NCBI RefSeq assembly: GCF_000960085.1
Contig: NZ_JYGT01000009.1
Span: forward strand, 1 to 64,000
Length of the DNA: 64,000 nucleotides
Source: Streptococcus infantis
GTDB taxonomy: Bacteria; Bacillota; Bacilli; Lactobacillales; Streptococcaceae
Reading direction: 5' to 3'
Position numbers and translations under genes: made by a program. This document shows, piece by piece, positions 36,222 to 46,410 of the stretch. The notes under the pieces are model-generated. The model was given only the letters and a program-made list of their open reading frames with translations, had not been told where the DNA came from and searched no databases. Every line of letters begins with the position of its first letter. The stretch's first letter is position 1.

Positions 36222-38063
36222 ATGACAAAATTAAGAGAAGATATCCGTAATATCGCGATTATCGCCCACGTCGACCACGGGAAAACAACCCTCGTTGACG
36301 AATTGTTGAAACAATCTGAAACTCTTGACGCACGTACAGAATTGGCTGAGCGTGCAATGGACTCAAACGATATCGAGAAAGAGCGTGGAATCACCATCCT
36401 TGCTAAAAATACAGCCGTTGCTTACAACGGAACTCGTATTAACATCATGGACACACCAGGACACGCGGACTTCGGTGGAGAAGTTGAGCGTATCATGAAA
36501 ATGGTTGACGGTGTTGTTTTGGTCGTAGATGCTTACGAAGGAACTATGCCACAGACTCGTTTCGTATTGAAAAAAGCCTTGGAACAAGACCTTGTGCCGA
36601 TCGTTGTAGTTAATAAAATCGATAAGCCATCAGCTCGTCCAGCAGAAGTAGTAGATGAAGTCTTGGAACTCTTCATCGAGCTTGGTGCGGATGATGACCA
36701 ACTTGACTTCCCAGTCGTTTATGCGTCAGCGATCAACGGAACTTCTTCATTGTCAGATGATCCAGCAGATCAAGAAAAGACTATGGCGCCAATCTTTGAC
36801 ACCATTATTGACCACATCCCAGCTCCAGTTGATAACTCAGATGAGCCACTTCAATTCCAAGTGTCACTTCTTGACTACAATGACTTCGTAGGTCGTATCG
36901 GTATTGGACGTATCTTCCGTGGTAGTGTCAAGGTTGGGGACCAAGTTACCCTTTCTAAATTAGACGGAACAACGAAGAACTTCCGGGTTACAAAACTCTT
37001 TGGTTTCTTTGGTTTGGAACGTCGTGAAATTCAAGAAGCTAAAGCTGGTGACTTGATTGCCGTATCAGGTATGGAAGATATCTTCGTTGGTGAAACCATC
37101 ACTCCTACGGACGCAGTTGAAGCTCTTCCAGTTCTTCACATCGATGAACCAACACTTCAAATGACCTTCTTGGTTAACAACTCACCATTTGCTGGTCGCG
37201 AGGGTAAATGGGTTACTTCACGTAAGGTTGAAGAGCGTCTTCAAGCAGAATTGCAAACAGACGTTTCTCTTCGTGTAGACCCAACGGACTCACCAGATAA
37301 ATGGACCGTTTCAGGACGTGGGGAATTGCACTTGTCAATCCTTATCGAGACTATGCGTCGTGAAGGATATGAGCTTCAAGTTTCTCGTCCAGAAGTTATC
37401 ATCAAAGAAATCGATGGTGTTAAATGCGAGCCGTTTGAACGCGTGCAAATCGATACACCAGAAGAATACCAAGGATCTGTTATCCAAAGCCTTTCTGAAC
37501 GTAAGGGTGAAATGTTGGATATGATCTCAACTGGTAACGGTCAAACTCGTTTGGTCTTCCTAGTTCCTGCGCGTGGTTTGATTGGATACTCAACTGAGTT
37601 CTTGTCAATGACTCGTGGTTACGGGATCATGAACCATACCTTTGACCAATACTTGCCATTGATTCCAGGTGAAATTGGCGGACGTCACCGTGGTGCCCTC
37701 GTTTCTATCGATACTGGTAAGGCAACAACATACTCAATCATGTCTATCGAAGAACGTGGAACAATCTTTGTCAACCCAGGTACTGAGGTTTATGAAGGAA
37801 TGATTATCGGTGAAAACTCTCGTGAAAATGACTTGACTGTTAACATCACGAAAGCGAAACAAATGACCAACGTTCGTTCAGCTACTAAAGACCAAACTGC
37901 GGTTATCAAGACTCCTCGTATCTTGACGCTTGAAGAATCACTCGAGTTCTTGAACGATGATGAATACATGGAAGTAACACCTGAATCAATCCGTTTGCGT
38001 AAACAAATCCTCAACAAGGCAGAACGCGAAAAAGCAAATAAAAAGAAAAAATCAGCTGAATAA
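36222..38063 (+). CDS. typA: Ribosome-associated GTPase TypA/BipA
   Basis: Translational GTPase of 613 residues: G1 [10 protein letters not shown]2 region RGITI, G3 DTPGHADF, G4 NKID, then EF-G-like domains and the BipA-specific C-terminal domain, ending in a lysine-rich tail. Acts in 50S assembly and stress adaptation. Codon use is strongly biased, as for a highly expressed gene. Followed 19 nt later by a small membrane gene. Confidence 0.95.
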   Translation: MTKLREDIRNIAIIAHVDHGKTTLVDELLKQSETLDARTELAERAMDSNDIEKERGITILAKNTAVAYNGTRINIMDTPGHADFGGEVERIMKMVDGVVLVVDAYEGTMPQTRFVLKKALEQDLVPIVVVNKIDKPSARPAEVVDEVLELFIELGADDDQLDFPVVYASAINGTSSLSDDPADQEKTMAPIFDTIIDHIPAPVDNSDEPLQFQVSLLDYNDFVGRIGIGRIFRGSVKVGDQVTLSKLDGTTKNFRVTKLFGFFGLERREIQEAKAGDLIAVSGMEDIFVGETITPTDAVEALPVLHIDEPTLQMTFLVNNSPFAGREGKWVTSRKVEERLQAELQTDVSLRVDPTDSPDKWTVSGRGELHLSILIETMRREGYELQVSRPEVIIKEIDGVKCEPFERVQIDTPEEYQGSVIQSLSERKGEMLDMISTGNGQTRLVFLVPARGLIGYSTEFLSMTRGYGIMNHTFDQYLPLIPGEIGGRHRGALVSIDTGKATTYSIMSIEERGTIFVNPGTEVYEGMIIGENSRENDLTVNITKAKQMTNVRSATKDQTAVIKTPRILTLEESLEFLNDDEYMEVTPESIRLRKQILNKAEREKANKKKKSAE

Positions 38064-38082
38064 GAGCTAGAAAGAGCAGAAA

Positions 38083-38337
38083 ATGGTCTATTTAATCATA
38101 GGGATTTTATTACTCTTACTTTATATCTTTGCGACTCCCCAAAGTATCAAGGGAACCGTCAATGTTGTTACTCTGGTTTTTGGACTAGTTGCCCTCTTGA
38201 TCTTGTTGATGCTGTCGGCTCTACAAATCTTCCAACTTCCAGCAGAAATTTTTATTACATTGGGGATGCTAGCTCTTACCTACTTTAGTTTGAGAGATAT
38301 CAGTCTCATGTCTATTCGAAAGAAGCGAGAAAATTAA
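38083..38337 (+). CDS. DUF3165-like small membrane protein
   Basis: Protein of 84 residues with three hydrophobic helices and a basic tail (SIRKKREN). Small proteins like this follow typA in streptococci and are grouped as DUF3165; function unknown. Same strand and 19 nt after typA, ending before a strong terminator, so the two form one transcript. Confidence 0.7.
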   Translation: MVYLIIGILLLLLYIFATPQSIKGTVNVVTLVFGLVALLILLMLSALQIFQLPAEIFITLGMLALTYFSLRDISLMSIRKKREN

Positions 38338-38349
38338 ATCTATTAATAA

Positions 38350-38396
38350 CAAAAAAACTTCTATTAGCAACTGAGTTGCCGATAGAAGTTTTTATT
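38350..38396. terminator. Bidirectional terminator after typA operon
   Basis: AAAAACTTCTAT / ATAGAAGTTTTT with an inner GCAA / TTGC pairing; A-run and T-run on both sides, between converging genes. Confidence 0.85.
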
Positions 38397-39360
38397 TGTT
38401 ACTGTTATTGTCAGAATAACGGTTGTAGAAATCTACTTTTATCTGGATAAAGTGTTCTAATTCACGGAAGAGTTGCAAGAGAGTCGCCCGTGTTTCAAAC
38501 TCTTCTCTTGTTTTAGGGAGGCTTCGATTGCGAAATACCTGTAGGTAGCTCTCGATATCATTCAATAAATCGTAGGCTGAATTAGTTTGACTCAGTTGAC
38601 TAGCTGTCTTTGAAAAGAGCTGTGCGACAATAAGGCTCTCACTTGCGGCTAGTTGGCAAGTATTAATCTGTTGTGCCATATTTCTCAAGATACGAGTTTG
38701 CCTTTGTCGCATCTCAAAGTAGTGAATATGATAATCTGTCTGATGAAAGAGATGGTCAGAGTGGTCGAGGTAAACCAGCTTAAGCGCCTCCTCGAGCAGC
38801 TGGTCAAGTTCATTTACGAGTTGTGCTTGATTACGACCGTCTCCTCTTTTTAGATAGTAAGCTAGGCGTAGAAGGACATTTCTGAGTTTATCTTCAACAA
38901 GAATATGATAGCGTTGGATTTCTTTTTCACGCGAAGACATATAGAGATTGACCAGCAGTGCAAAGCCAGTACCGATTAGAAATAGTAGTAGTTCGTTCAC
39001 TAAAAGTTCTGGTGAGGTTGATTGCTGGATTAAGAGATGGCTGACCAAGACGCTACTAGGGGTAATCCCAATTTCCCAACCTAGTTTATAGGCCAGGGGA
39101 ACATAGATTGCTAAGTACAGTCCAAAACTCCATATGTGATATCCAGTCAGTTGGAATGCTATGACACCAACCAGTAGTGCAAGGAGAGTTGAGAAAAGGC
39201 GATTTCGAGCTAGTTTGATAGTGCTTCTTCGAGTGTTTGAAAGGCTCAAAATAGCAATGATACCAGCTGATACAGCAGATGATAAATCAAAAAAGTAGGC
39301 TAGCAAACAAGCGAAACAGGTTGCTAGGACTAATTTCAAAGTACGTTGTGTGATAGACAT
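38392..39360 (-). CDS. Aromatic acid exporter (ArAE/FUSC-like) membrane protein
   Basis: Protein of 322 residues: six hydrophobic segments in the first ~150 residues (start MSITQRTLKLVLATCFACLL), then a cytoplasmic helical C-terminal domain rich in Gln/Glu/Leu. This layout fits the ArAE_1 (DUF939) family, relatives of aromatic-acid exporters. Substrate unknown. Confidence 0.75.
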   Translation of the reverse strand: MSITQRTLKLVLATCFACLLAYFFDLSSAVSAGIIAILSLSNTRRSTIKLARNRLFSTLLALLVGVIAFQLTGYHIWSFGLYLAIYVPLAYKLGWEIGITPSSVLVSHLLIQQSTSPELLVNELLLFLIGTGFALLVNLYMSSREKEIQRYHILVEDKLRNVLLRLAYYLKRGDGRNQAQLVNELDQLLEEALKLVYLDHSDHLFHQTDYHIHYFEMRQRQTRILRNMAQQINTCQLAASESLIVAQLFSKTASQLSQTNSAYDLLNDIESYLQVFRNRSLPKTREEFETRATLLQLFRELEHFIQIKVDFYNRYSDNNSNK

Positions 39361-39420
39361 AAAACACTTTCCTAATGAATAATCGTTACACTATTAATTA
39401 TAAAAGGAATTTGAAATAGG

Positions 39421-40626
39421 TCAAGATTTCTGACTTGCATATTCTGCGACTGCGGTAAAGAGGACATCTGTCGAAGAGTTGAGGGCAGTTTCGCAAGAGT
39501 CTTGGACAACACCAATGACAAATCCGACGGCAACAACTTGCATGGCAATATCGTTGCTAATACCAAAAAGACTGCAGGCAACAGGGATGAGTAGAAGAGA
39601 ACCGCCAGCAATTCCAGATGCTCCGCAGGCAGAGATAGCTGCGACAATACTGAGCACAAAAGCAGTTGCAAAATCAACTGAAATTCCTAAAGTATTAACA
39701 GCGGCTAAGGTCAAAACGTTAATGGTAACTGCCGCACCAGCCATATTAATGGTTGAACCTAGTGGAATAGAAACTGTATAAGTATCTGGATTAAGACCAA
39801 GATCTTCACAGAGTTTCATATTAACAGGGATATTCGCAGCAGAGCTACGAGTGAAGAATGCTGTAACACCGCTGACACGTAGACATTTCAACACTAGTGG
39901 ATAGGGATTTCTCTTCATGAATAGAAAGGCAATCAGTGGATTGATGACTAGAGCCACTATAAACATAGTTGCAATTAAAAGTCCCAGTAAAATACCATAG
40001 TTTGTTAGGCTAGCAATTCCCTGATCCGAAATAGTTTGAAAGACTAATCCGAGGATACCAAAAGGTGCTAAATTAATAATCCAGCCAACAATCTTAGAAA
40101 CAACATCCGACATGGTTTTCAAAAGATCTTTGCTGTGACTACTAGCCTCTCTCATAGCAATTCCAAAGACAATAGCCCAAGATAGGATACCGATGTAATT
40201 AGCTTGGATGATAGCGTTTAGAGGATTGTCAACCAATTTTAATAGAAGATTGCTCAGAACCTGCCCAATACCGTCTGGTGAAGTCACTTCAGTTGTTGTG
40301 GCAGTTGTTAAGCTAATCTGAATAGGAAAGAGAAAGCTCATGAAAACTGCTACAAGGGCGGCAGCAAAAGTTCCGAGTAAATAGAGTAAAATAACTGTTC
40401 TTATATTTGTAGTCTTTCCTTTTTGGTGCTGAGACAGGGCGTTAGCTACAAGGAAAAAGACTAGAATGGGTGCGATGGCTTTAAGGCCACCAACAAAAAG
40501 ATTGCCTAGGAGTCCGATTCCTGAAAATTGAGGAAAAAGTATTCCAAATAAAGCTCCAAGAAGCATTCCAATCAGGATACGTTTGATAAGGCTTGTCTTG
40601 TTCCAGGCACGAATAATTCTTCTCAT
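39421..40626 (-). CDS. sstT: Serine/threonine:sodium symporter
   Basis: Dicarboxylate/amino acid:cation symporter family, 401 residues. The start at 40626 ([17 protein letters not shown]) follows AAGGAGAA; longer upstream reading is not supported. Visible are the helical-hairpin and substrate region [14 protein letters not shown], and [15 protein letters not shown]. Imports Ser/Thr with sodium. Single gene with its own promoter, converging with nothing. Confidence 0.9.
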   Translation of the reverse strand: MRRIIRAWNKTSLIKRILIGMLLGALFGILFPQFSGIGLLGNLFVGGLKAIAPILVFFLVANALSQHQKGKTTNIRTVILLYLLGTFAAALVAVFMSFLFPIQISLTTATTTEVTSPDGIGQVLSNLLLKLVDNPLNAIIQANYIGILSWAIVFGIAMREASSHSKDLLKTMSDVVSKIVGWIINLAPFGILGLVFQTISDQGIASLTNYGILLGLLIATMFIVALVINPLIAFLFMKRNPYPLVLKCLRVSGVTAFFTRSSAANIPVNMKLCEDLGLNPDTYTVSIPLGSTINMAGAAVTINVLTLAAVNTLGISVDFATAFVLSIVAAISACGASGIAGGSLLLIPVACSLFGISNDIAMQVVAVGFVIGVVQDSCETALNSSTDVLFTAVAEYASQKS

Positions 40627-40749
40627 ACAGATTCTCCTTCTTGAGTAATAGTTACGATTATAGTATAAATATACTTCAAAAGCAAGCGGAATATAAATTT
40701 TATATAACAAAAATGCATATTTATAAAAAATTCGGACTGTGCCGATTTA

Positions 40750-40758
40750 TGATATAAT
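40750..40758 (+). promoter_or_regulatory. Extended -10 promoter of the MscS-type gene
   Basis: TGATATAAT, 18 nt before the start codon; AAAGGAG lies between. Confidence 0.65.
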
Positions 40759-40776
40759 AGTAGAAAGGAGTTTTAC

Positions 40777-41343
40777 ATGCAAGAATTTTTTAAAAGTTAT
40801 TTTGATAAGCTAGATTTAACCTCAGTATTTGAGAATCTCTTGACCAAAGTGATTTCTCTTTTAATTTTATTTGTACTATTTTATATTGCTAAAAAGCTAC
40901 TTCATGCGGCTGTAAAGAAAATAGTGAAACCATCGCTAAAATTTTCAAATCGGGACGCGGGAAGACAGAAGACAATTTCGCGTTTGCTTGAAAATGTCTT
41001 TAATTACATTCTCTATTTCTTCTTAGTCTACTGCATTTTATCTATCCTAGGACTGCCTGTATCCAGTTTACTAGCTGGTGCTGGGATTGCTGGGGTTGCA
41101 ATTGGTATGGGGGCGCAGGGCTTCTTATCAGATGTTATCAATGGTTTCTTTATTCTCTTTGAACGCCAGTTGGATGTAGGAGATGAAGTTGTTTTGACAA
41201 ACGGTCCCATTACTGTATCGGGAAAAGTAGTTAGTGTCGGCATTCGAACCACTCAACTAAGAGGTGAAGACCAGGCTCTCCACTTTGTTCCCAACCGTAA
41301 TATCACTGTGGTTAGCAATTTTTCAAGAGAAGAAGAGAACTGA
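40777..41343 (+). CDS. MscS-family mechanosensitive channel, short form
   Basis: Protein of 188 residues: N-terminal membrane helices, then the MscS pore helix (LLAGAGIAGVAIGMGAQGFLSDVINGFFILFE) and beta domain (DVGDEVVLTNGPITVSGKVVSVGIRTTQLRG). It ends soon after VPNRNITVVSNFSREEEN, so the C-terminal alpha/beta vestibule domain of typical MscS (about 280 residues) is absent. No frameshifted remainder is seen downstream; a corA gene starts about 50 nt later. Confidence 0.8.
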   Translation: MQEFFKSYFDKLDLTSVFENLLTKVISLLILFVLFYIAKKLLHAAVKKIVKPSLKFSNRDAGRQKTISRLLENVFNYILYFFLVYCILSILGLPVSSLLAGAGIAGVAIGMGAQGFLSDVINGFFILFERQLDVGDEVVLTNGPITVSGKVVSVGIRTTQLRGEDQALHFVPNRNITVVSNFSREEEN

Positions 41344-41359
41344 AATTTTACTTGATTTA

Positions 41360-41368
41360 TGGTACAAT
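41360..41368 (+). promoter_or_regulatory. Extended -10 promoter of corA-like gene
   Basis: TGGTACAAT, 26 nt before the corA-like start. Confidence 0.6.
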
Positions 41369-41394
41369 AGAGGGAGTTTGACAGAGGAGAAATG

Positions 41395-42300
41395 ATGGTT
41401 TTAGATAAACAATTAGGAAATGGTTGTACCTGGATAAATCTTGATATCGAAAAAATTAAAAATCTTGGAGATTTATCTGAAATCTATGGTTTGGATAAGG
41501 AAACCATCGAATATGCTCTGGATAGAAATGAACGAGCCCACATGGACTATAACCGTGAAAATGGGACTGTAACTTTTATCTACAATGTTCTGGATCTTGA
41601 GAAGGACAAGGAATACTATGAAGCCATTCCTATGACCTTTATCGTTGAAAAACAACGAATGATTACGATCAGTAACCATAAGAACGCTTATGTGATTGAA
41701 CGTATGCTGACTTATCTTAAAACTCATGAAACGATTTCAATCTACAAGTTTCTCTTTGCCAGCTTAGAGCTTATCAGTAACGCTTATTATCCTGTCATCG
41801 AAGAAATGGATAAAAGTAAGGACGAAATTAGTGCCTTGCTACGTCAAACCACGACAAAGAAAAATCTCTTTGCTCTCTCTGATTTGGAGACTGGTATGGT
41901 TTACTTGACAGCTGCGGCAAAACAAAATCGACTTCTATTGGAACATATCCAAGGTCATGCTCTTTATCGGAGATTTAACGATGTCGAACGAGAGCAGTTT
42001 GATGATGCCATGATTGAAGCCCATCAGTTGGTGTCTATGACAGATTTGATTTCTCAAGTCTTACAACAACTCTCTGCTTCTTACAACAACATCCTAAACA
42101 ATAACCTGAATGATAGTTTGACAATTTTGACTATTATCTCCGTCTTACTAGCAGTACTTGCGGTTATTACAGGTTTCTTCGGGATGAATGTTCCTCTACC
42201 ATTTACAGAAGAGCCAAATGCTTGGATTTATATCTTAATGGCTAGCTTGATTTTATGGGCAGCCTTATCTCAATGGCTGAAGAAAATTACTAGGAAATAA
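41395..42300 (+). CDS. corA: CorA-family divalent cation transporter
   Basis: Protein of about 301 residues: large N-terminal cytoplasmic domain and two C-terminal helices with the signature GMN (GFFGMNVPLP) at the end of the first. Imports Mg(II) or related ions. ATG at 41395 gives better spacing from AGAGGAG than the ATG 3 nt earlier. It leads into the yqeG-yqeH cluster with 16 nt spacing. Confidence 0.88.
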   Translation: MVLDKQLGNGCTWINLDIEKIKNLGDLSEIYGLDKETIEYALDRNERAHMDYNRENGTVTFIYNVLDLEKDKEYYEAIPMTFIVEKQRMITISNHKNAYVIERMLTYLKTHETISIYKFLFASLELISNAYYPVIEEMDKSKDEISALLRQTTTKKNLFALSDLETGMVYLTAAAKQNRLLLEHIQGHALYRRFNDVEREQFDDAMIEAHQLVSMTDLISQVLQQLSASYNNILNNNLNDSLTILTIISVLLAVLAVITGFFGMNVPLPFTEEPNAWIYILMASLILWAALSQWLKKITRK

Positions 42301-42316
42301 AAGAGAAGGAGCCAGA

Positions 42317-42844
42317 ATGGCGATTGAACATTACATGCCAGACTTTGCTGTAGAAGCAGTATATGATTTGACAGTCCAAAGCCTGAAAGACCAAGGGATC
42401 AAAGCTGTTTTGGTCGATTTGGATAATACCCTCATTGCTTGGAATAACCCTAATGGGACTCCAGAAATGAAGCAGTGGTTACATGACCTTCGTGATGCTG
42501 GTATTCGTATCATCGTAGTGTCCAATAACTCTAAAAAACGCGTTCAACGGGCAGTTGAAAAATTTGGAATTGACTATGTTTATTGGGCTTTGAAGCCTTT
42601 TACTTTCGGGATTGACCGTGCCATGAAGGAATTCCACTTTGAGAAAAACGAAGTAGTCATGGTTGGAGATCAGCTCATGACGGATATTCGAGCAGCTCAC
42701 CGTGCAGGGATTCGTTCGATTTTGGTCAAACCCTTGGTCCAGCATGATTCTATCAAAACGCAAATCAACCGTGCTCGTGAGCGCCGTGTCATGAAACAAA
42801 TCACTGAAAAGTACGGGCCTATCACATATAAAAAAGGAATCTAA
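42317..42844 (+). CDS. yqeG: YqeG-family HAD phosphatase
   Basis: HAD subfamily IIIA protein of 175 residues: motif I DLDNTLIAWN, motif II VVSNNS, Lys in ALKPF, motif IV MVGDQLMTDI. Related to mitochondrial PTPMT/GEP4-like phosphatidylglycerophosphatases by family, but function in streptococci is not fixed. Conserved neighbour of yqeH; the gap is 2 nt. Confidence 0.88.
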   Translation: MAIEHYMPDFAVEAVYDLTVQSLKDQGIKAVLVDLDNTLIAWNNPNGTPEMKQWLHDLRDAGIRIIVVSNNSKKRVQRAVEKFGIDYVYWALKPFTFGIDRAMKEFHFEKNEVVMVGDQLMTDIRAAHRAGIRSILVKPLVQHDSIKTQINRARERRVMKQITEKYGPITYKKGI

Positions 42845-42846
42845 CT

Positions 42847-43953
42847 ATGGAAGAAATTCTCTGTATTGGTTGTGGAGCAACCATTCAGACGGAAGATAAG
42901 ACTGGTCTTGGATTTACACCTCAGTCAGCACTTGAAAAAGGTTTGGAGACTGGAGAGGTTTATTGCCAACGTTGTTTCCGTCTTCGTCATTATAATGAAA
43001 TCACAGATGTGCAGCTGACGGATGATGATTTCTTAAAACTTTTGCACGAGGTGGGAGATAGTGATGCCTTGGTGGTTAACGTTATTGATATCTTTGACTT
43101 CAATGGATCAGTTATCCCAGGATTACCACGCTTTGTATCAGGTAATGATGTGCTCTTAGTCGGAAATAAAAAAGATATCCTACCTAAGTCAGTAAAGGCT
43201 GGGAAGATTAGCCAATGGCTGATGGAACGTGCCCACGAAGAAGGTCTGCGTCCTGTGGACGTTGTTCTGACTTCAGCTCAAAATAAGCATGCTATCAAGG
43301 AAGTCATTGAAAAAATCGAGCATTACCGTAAAGGACGCGATGTCTATGTAGTTGGGGTGACTAATGTCGGTAAATCAACTCTTATCAACGCCATTATCCA
43401 GGAAATTACGGGTGACCAGAACGTCATCACAACTTCACGCTTCCCAGGGACAACTCTAGATAAGATCGAGATTCCGCTTGATGACGGTTCTTATATCTAC
43501 GATACGCCGGGGATTATCCATCGTCATCAGATGGCTCACTACTTGACAGCTAAAAATCTCAAGTATGTCAGTCCTAAAAAGGAAATCAAACCTAAAACCT
43601 ATCAGCTCAATCCGGAGCAAACTCTATTTTTAGGGGGCTTGGGACGCTTTGACTTCATCGCAGGAGAAAAGCAAGGTTTCACAGCTTTCTTTGACAATGA
43701 ACTCAAACTTCATCGTACCAAGCTTGAAGGGGCCAGTGACTTTTACGATAAGCACCTGGGAACCCTCCTTACACCACCAAATAGCAAGGAAAAAGAAGAT
43801 TTTCCAAAACTAGTCCAACATGTCTTTACTATCAAGGATAAGACAGACCTCGTTATCTCAGGACTAGGCTGGATCCGTGTAACAGGAACTGCAAAAGTAG
43901 CCGTCTGGGCCCCAGAAGGCGTCGCAGTCGTCACACGAAAAGCAATTATTTAA
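42847..43953 (+). CDS. yqeH: Ribosome biogenesis GTPase YqeH
   Basis: Circularly permuted GTPase of 368 residues acting in 30S subunit assembly. An N-terminal zinc finger (CIGCGATIQ ... CQRCF) precedes permuted GTPase motifs: G4 NKKD (VGNKKDILP), G1 GVTNVGKSTL, G3 DTPGI. C-terminal RNA-binding region follows. In most relatives the next gene, yhbY, follows closely, but here a 209-nt structured insertion lies between them. Confidence 0.93.
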   Translation: MEEILCIGCGATIQTEDKTGLGFTPQSALEKGLETGEVYCQRCFRLRHYNEITDVQLTDDDFLKLLHEVGDSDALVVNVIDIFDFNGSVIPGLPRFVSGNDVLLVGNKKDILPKSVKAGKISQWLMERAHEEGLRPVDVVLTSAQNKHAIKEVIEKIEHYRKGRDVYVVGVTNVGKSTLINAIIQEITGDQNVITTSRFPGTTLDKIEIPLDDGSYIYDTPGIIHRHQMAHYLTAKNLKYVSPKKEIKPKTYQLNPEQTLFLGGLGRFDFIAGEKQGFTAFFDNELKLHRTKLEGASDFYDKHLGTLLTPPNSKEKEDFPKLVQHVFTIKDKTDLVISGLGWIRVTGTAKVAVWAPEGVAVVTRKAII

Positions 43954-43964
43954 ACACAGAAAGG

Positions 43965-44152
43965 AAAGAGTTATCTTTATAAAGGCGAGCATTGCGAGCC
44001 CATAACGAATACTTTTCGCCGTGGTGGCAGTTGGTACAAGAAATTGTACCAACAACGGAAAATCTGAGACCTTAGGCTCAGATTTTAGTCATGAAAGTCC
44101 GAAGGACTTTGCTGACGTCCGTCACCACTTCAGAAAAGTATAAAAACTCTTT
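43965..44152 (+). other. Structured multi-hairpin element between yqeH and yhbY
   Basis: Intergenic segment with nested pairing. Outer stems: AAAGAGTT (43965) with AACTCTTT (44145); ATACTTTTC (44009) with GAAAAGTAT (44133); GTGGTG (44021) with CACCAC (44123). Inside are three perfect hairpins: GTTGGTACAA-GAAA-TTGTACCAAC (44030-44053), AAAATCTGAG / CTCAGATTTT (44059-44086) and AAAGTCC-GAA-GGACTTT (44094-44110). It could be a MITE-like insertion or a cis-acting leader of yhbY, whose ATG is 10 nt further. No coding capacity is evident. Confidence 0.75.
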
Positions 44153-44162
44153 TAAAGAAAAT

Positions 44163-44474
44163 ATGTCATTAACATCGAAACAACGTGCCTTCCTCAACAG
44201 CCAGGCACACACCCTCAAACCCATCATCCAAATCGGGAAAAATGGACTTAACGACCAAATCAAAACCAGCGTTCGTCAAGCGCTTGATGCCCGCGAATTG
44301 ATCAAGGTTACTCTCTTACAAAACACAGATGAAAACATCCACGAAGTAGCTGAAATCTTGGAAGAAGAAATCGGTGTAGACACAGTTCAAAAAATCGGAC
44401 GCATCTTGATTTTGTATAAACAATCAAGCAAGAAAGAAAATCGCAAGATTTCTAAAAAAATTAAAGAAATCTAA
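44163..44474 (+). CDS. yhbY: YhbY/YqeI-family RNA-binding protein
   Basis: CRM-domain protein of 103 residues associated with large-subunit precursors. Contains LTSKQRAFLNSQAH and the GxxG-type RNA loop IGKNGLND. Start MSLTSKQ at 44163 is chosen by family; its ribosome site is weak (AAAGAAA) and abuts the structured element that precedes it. In-frame sequence upstream to 44091 is part of that element. Confidence 0.88.
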   Translation: MSLTSKQRAFLNSQAHTLKPIIQIGKNGLNDQIKTSVRQALDARELIKVTLLQNTDENIHEVAEILEEEIGVDTVQKIGRILILYKQSSKKENRKISKKIKEI

Positions 44475-44524
44475 GCATGACGCTCCAAAAACTGTTTTTA
44501 CAGAAGAATAAAGGAGATTAGCCT

Positions 44525-45154
44525 ATGGCAATCGAACTATTAACTCCCTTTACCAAAGTGGAGTTAGAGCCAGAAATCAAGGATAAAAAACGCAAGCAAG
44601 TTGGAATTTTGGGTGGAAATTTCAACCCTGTTCACAACGCCCACCTTATCGTGGCGGACCAAGTACGCCAGCAGTTGGGATTGGATCAGGTTCTGCTCAT
44701 GCCTGAGTATCAACCGCCTCACGTAGACAAAAAGGAAACCATTCCTGAGCACCATCGTCTCAAAATGCTTGAATTGGCTATCGAAGGAATCGAAGGTTTA
44801 GCTATTGAGACAATTGAGCTGGAGCGCAAGGGTATTTCCTACACCTACGACACCATGAAGCTTCTAACAGAGAAGAATCCAGACACAGATTACTATTTCA
44901 TTATCGGTGCCGATATGGTAGACTATTTGCCTAAGTGGTATAGAATTGATGAGTTGGTGGAACTAGTTCAGTTTGTGGGAGTTCAGCGACCACGTTACAA
45001 AGCAGGGACTTCTTATCCAGTTATCTGGGTGGATGTGCCCCTCATGGATATTTCATCTAGTATGGTGCGTGACTTTTTCGCTCAAGGACGAACACCCAAC
45101 TTTCTCTTGCCTAAGCCAGTGCTAGACTATATCGAGAAAGAAGGACTTTACTGA
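44525..45154 (+). CDS. nadD: Nicotinate-nucleotide adenylyltransferase
   Basis: Protein of 209 residues that adenylates nicotinate mononucleotide in NAD synthesis. HIGH-type nucleotidyltransferase motif [12 protein letters not shown] near residue 30 and the [10 protein letters not shown] motif (second ATP site) near the end. A ~25-residue N-terminal extension precedes the core. Shares one base with the yqeK start. Confidence 0.93.
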   Translation: MAIELLTPFTKVELEPEIKDKKRKQVGILGGNFNPVHNAHLIVADQVRQQLGLDQVLLMPEYQPPHVDKKETIPEHHRLKMLELAIEGIEGLAIETIELERKGISYTYDTMKLLTEKNPDTDYYFIIGADMVDYLPKWYRIDELVELVQFVGVQRPRYKAGTSYPVIWVDVPLMDISSSMVRDFFAQGRTPNFLLPKPVLDYIEKEGLY

Positions 45155-45747
45155 TGGCATACCAAGACTATATCAACTGTTCCCGTGAAGAATTGTTGGA
45201 AAAGATGGCAGAGCTTCTACCCGAGAAGCGGTTGACCCATTGTCTGGGTGTGGAGCGTGCAGCCATTGAGCTTGCAGAACGATTTGGAGTTGATGCTGAG
45301 AAAGCAGGTCTAGCAGGTCTTCTTCATGACTATGCTAAAAAACTATCAGATCAAGAGTTTCTAGACTTGATTGACCGATATCAACTAGATCCAGACCTCA
45401 AAAACTGGGGTAATAATGTTTGGCATGGTATGGTCGGAATTTACAAGATTCGAGAAGATTTGAACTTGCAAGACTCTGAAATTTTGCGCGCAATAGAAAT
45501 CCATACAGTCGGGGCTGATCAGATGACGGAGCTTGACAAGGTTATCTATGTCGCAGACTATATCGAGCGCAATCGTGCTTTTCCAGGTGTGGACCAGGCA
45601 CGTGAGATTGCTGAACTATCACTAAATAAGGCGGTAGCTTACGAGACAGCTCATACCGTGGAGCATTTAGCTCATCAGGGATTTCCCATCTATCCCCAAA
45701 CCCTTGAAACCTATAACGCCTATGTGCACTATTTGAAAGAGGACTAA
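45154..45747 (+). CDS. yqeK: HD-domain hydrolase YqeK (diadenosine tetraphosphatase type)
   Basis: HD phosphohydrolase of 197 residues: metal ligands in [22 protein letters not shown] and later IHTVGADQM and VADYIE. YqeK proteins from Gram-positives split Ap4A symmetrically. Embedded in the nadD-yqeK-rsfS run with no gap. Confidence 0.9.
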   Translation: MAYQDYINCSREELLEKMAELLPEKRLTHCLGVERAAIELAERFGVDAEKAGLAGLLHDYAKKLSDQEFLDLIDRYQLDPDLKNWGNNVWHGMVGIYKIREDLNLQDSEILRAIEIHTVGADQMTELDKVIYVADYIERNRAFPGVDQAREIAELSLNKAVAYETAHTVEHLAHQGFPIYPQTLETYNAYVHYLKED

Positions 45748-46199
<452 letters not shown>

Positions 46200-46211
46200 G
46201 CGTTACAATTG

Positions 46212-46241
46212 AACTCAGTTGCAGTCAACTGGGTTTTATTT
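46212..46241 (+). terminator. Terminator after rsfS
   Basis: CTCAGTTG-CAGT-CAACTGGG followed by TTTTATTT; probably the end of the corA-rsfS transcript. Confidence 0.75.
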
Positions 46242-46278
46242 GCTTATTTTAGAAAAATTGATTGAAAGGTAAGAGTGT

Positions 46279-46369
46279 CGTGTTTTGTTCATCTTGAAAC
46301 TGAACACGAGCTAAAAGCTGCGAGAAGAAGATAAACTTTCTTTGTATCTGACGATACAGCAGAAAGTTT
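46279..46369 (+). other. Hairpin-rich segment before the methyltransferase
   Basis: Two strong hairpins in the otherwise empty gap 46242-46410: CGTGTT ... AACACG (46279-46308) and AAACTTTCT with inner TGTATC-TGAC-GATACA and AGAAAGTTT (46333-46369). U-rich sequence follows the second. No clear promoter or ribosome site is seen before the methyltransferase ATG. Could be an sRNA or leader, or remains of an inserted repeat. Confidence 0.5.
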
Positions 46370-46410
46370 CTTATTTTCTCCTTGCTTTTAACGCTCTTTG
46401 TATCTTAATT

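Noticed and set aside
40627..40710. 28-residue N-terminal extension of SstT
   Set aside because: The family begins at [13 protein letters not shown] sequence, with AAGGAG just before it; the extension covers promoter-like DNA.
44091..44162. N-terminal extension of yhbY from an in-frame ATG at 44091
   Set aside because: It would start inside hairpin AAAGTCC-GAA-GGACTTT with no ribosome site, and the family starts at MSLTSKQ.
46342..46410. TTG-initiated hydrophobic extension of the methyltransferase
   Set aside because: It lies in a hairpin, has no ribosome site and would add a membrane segment foreign to the family.
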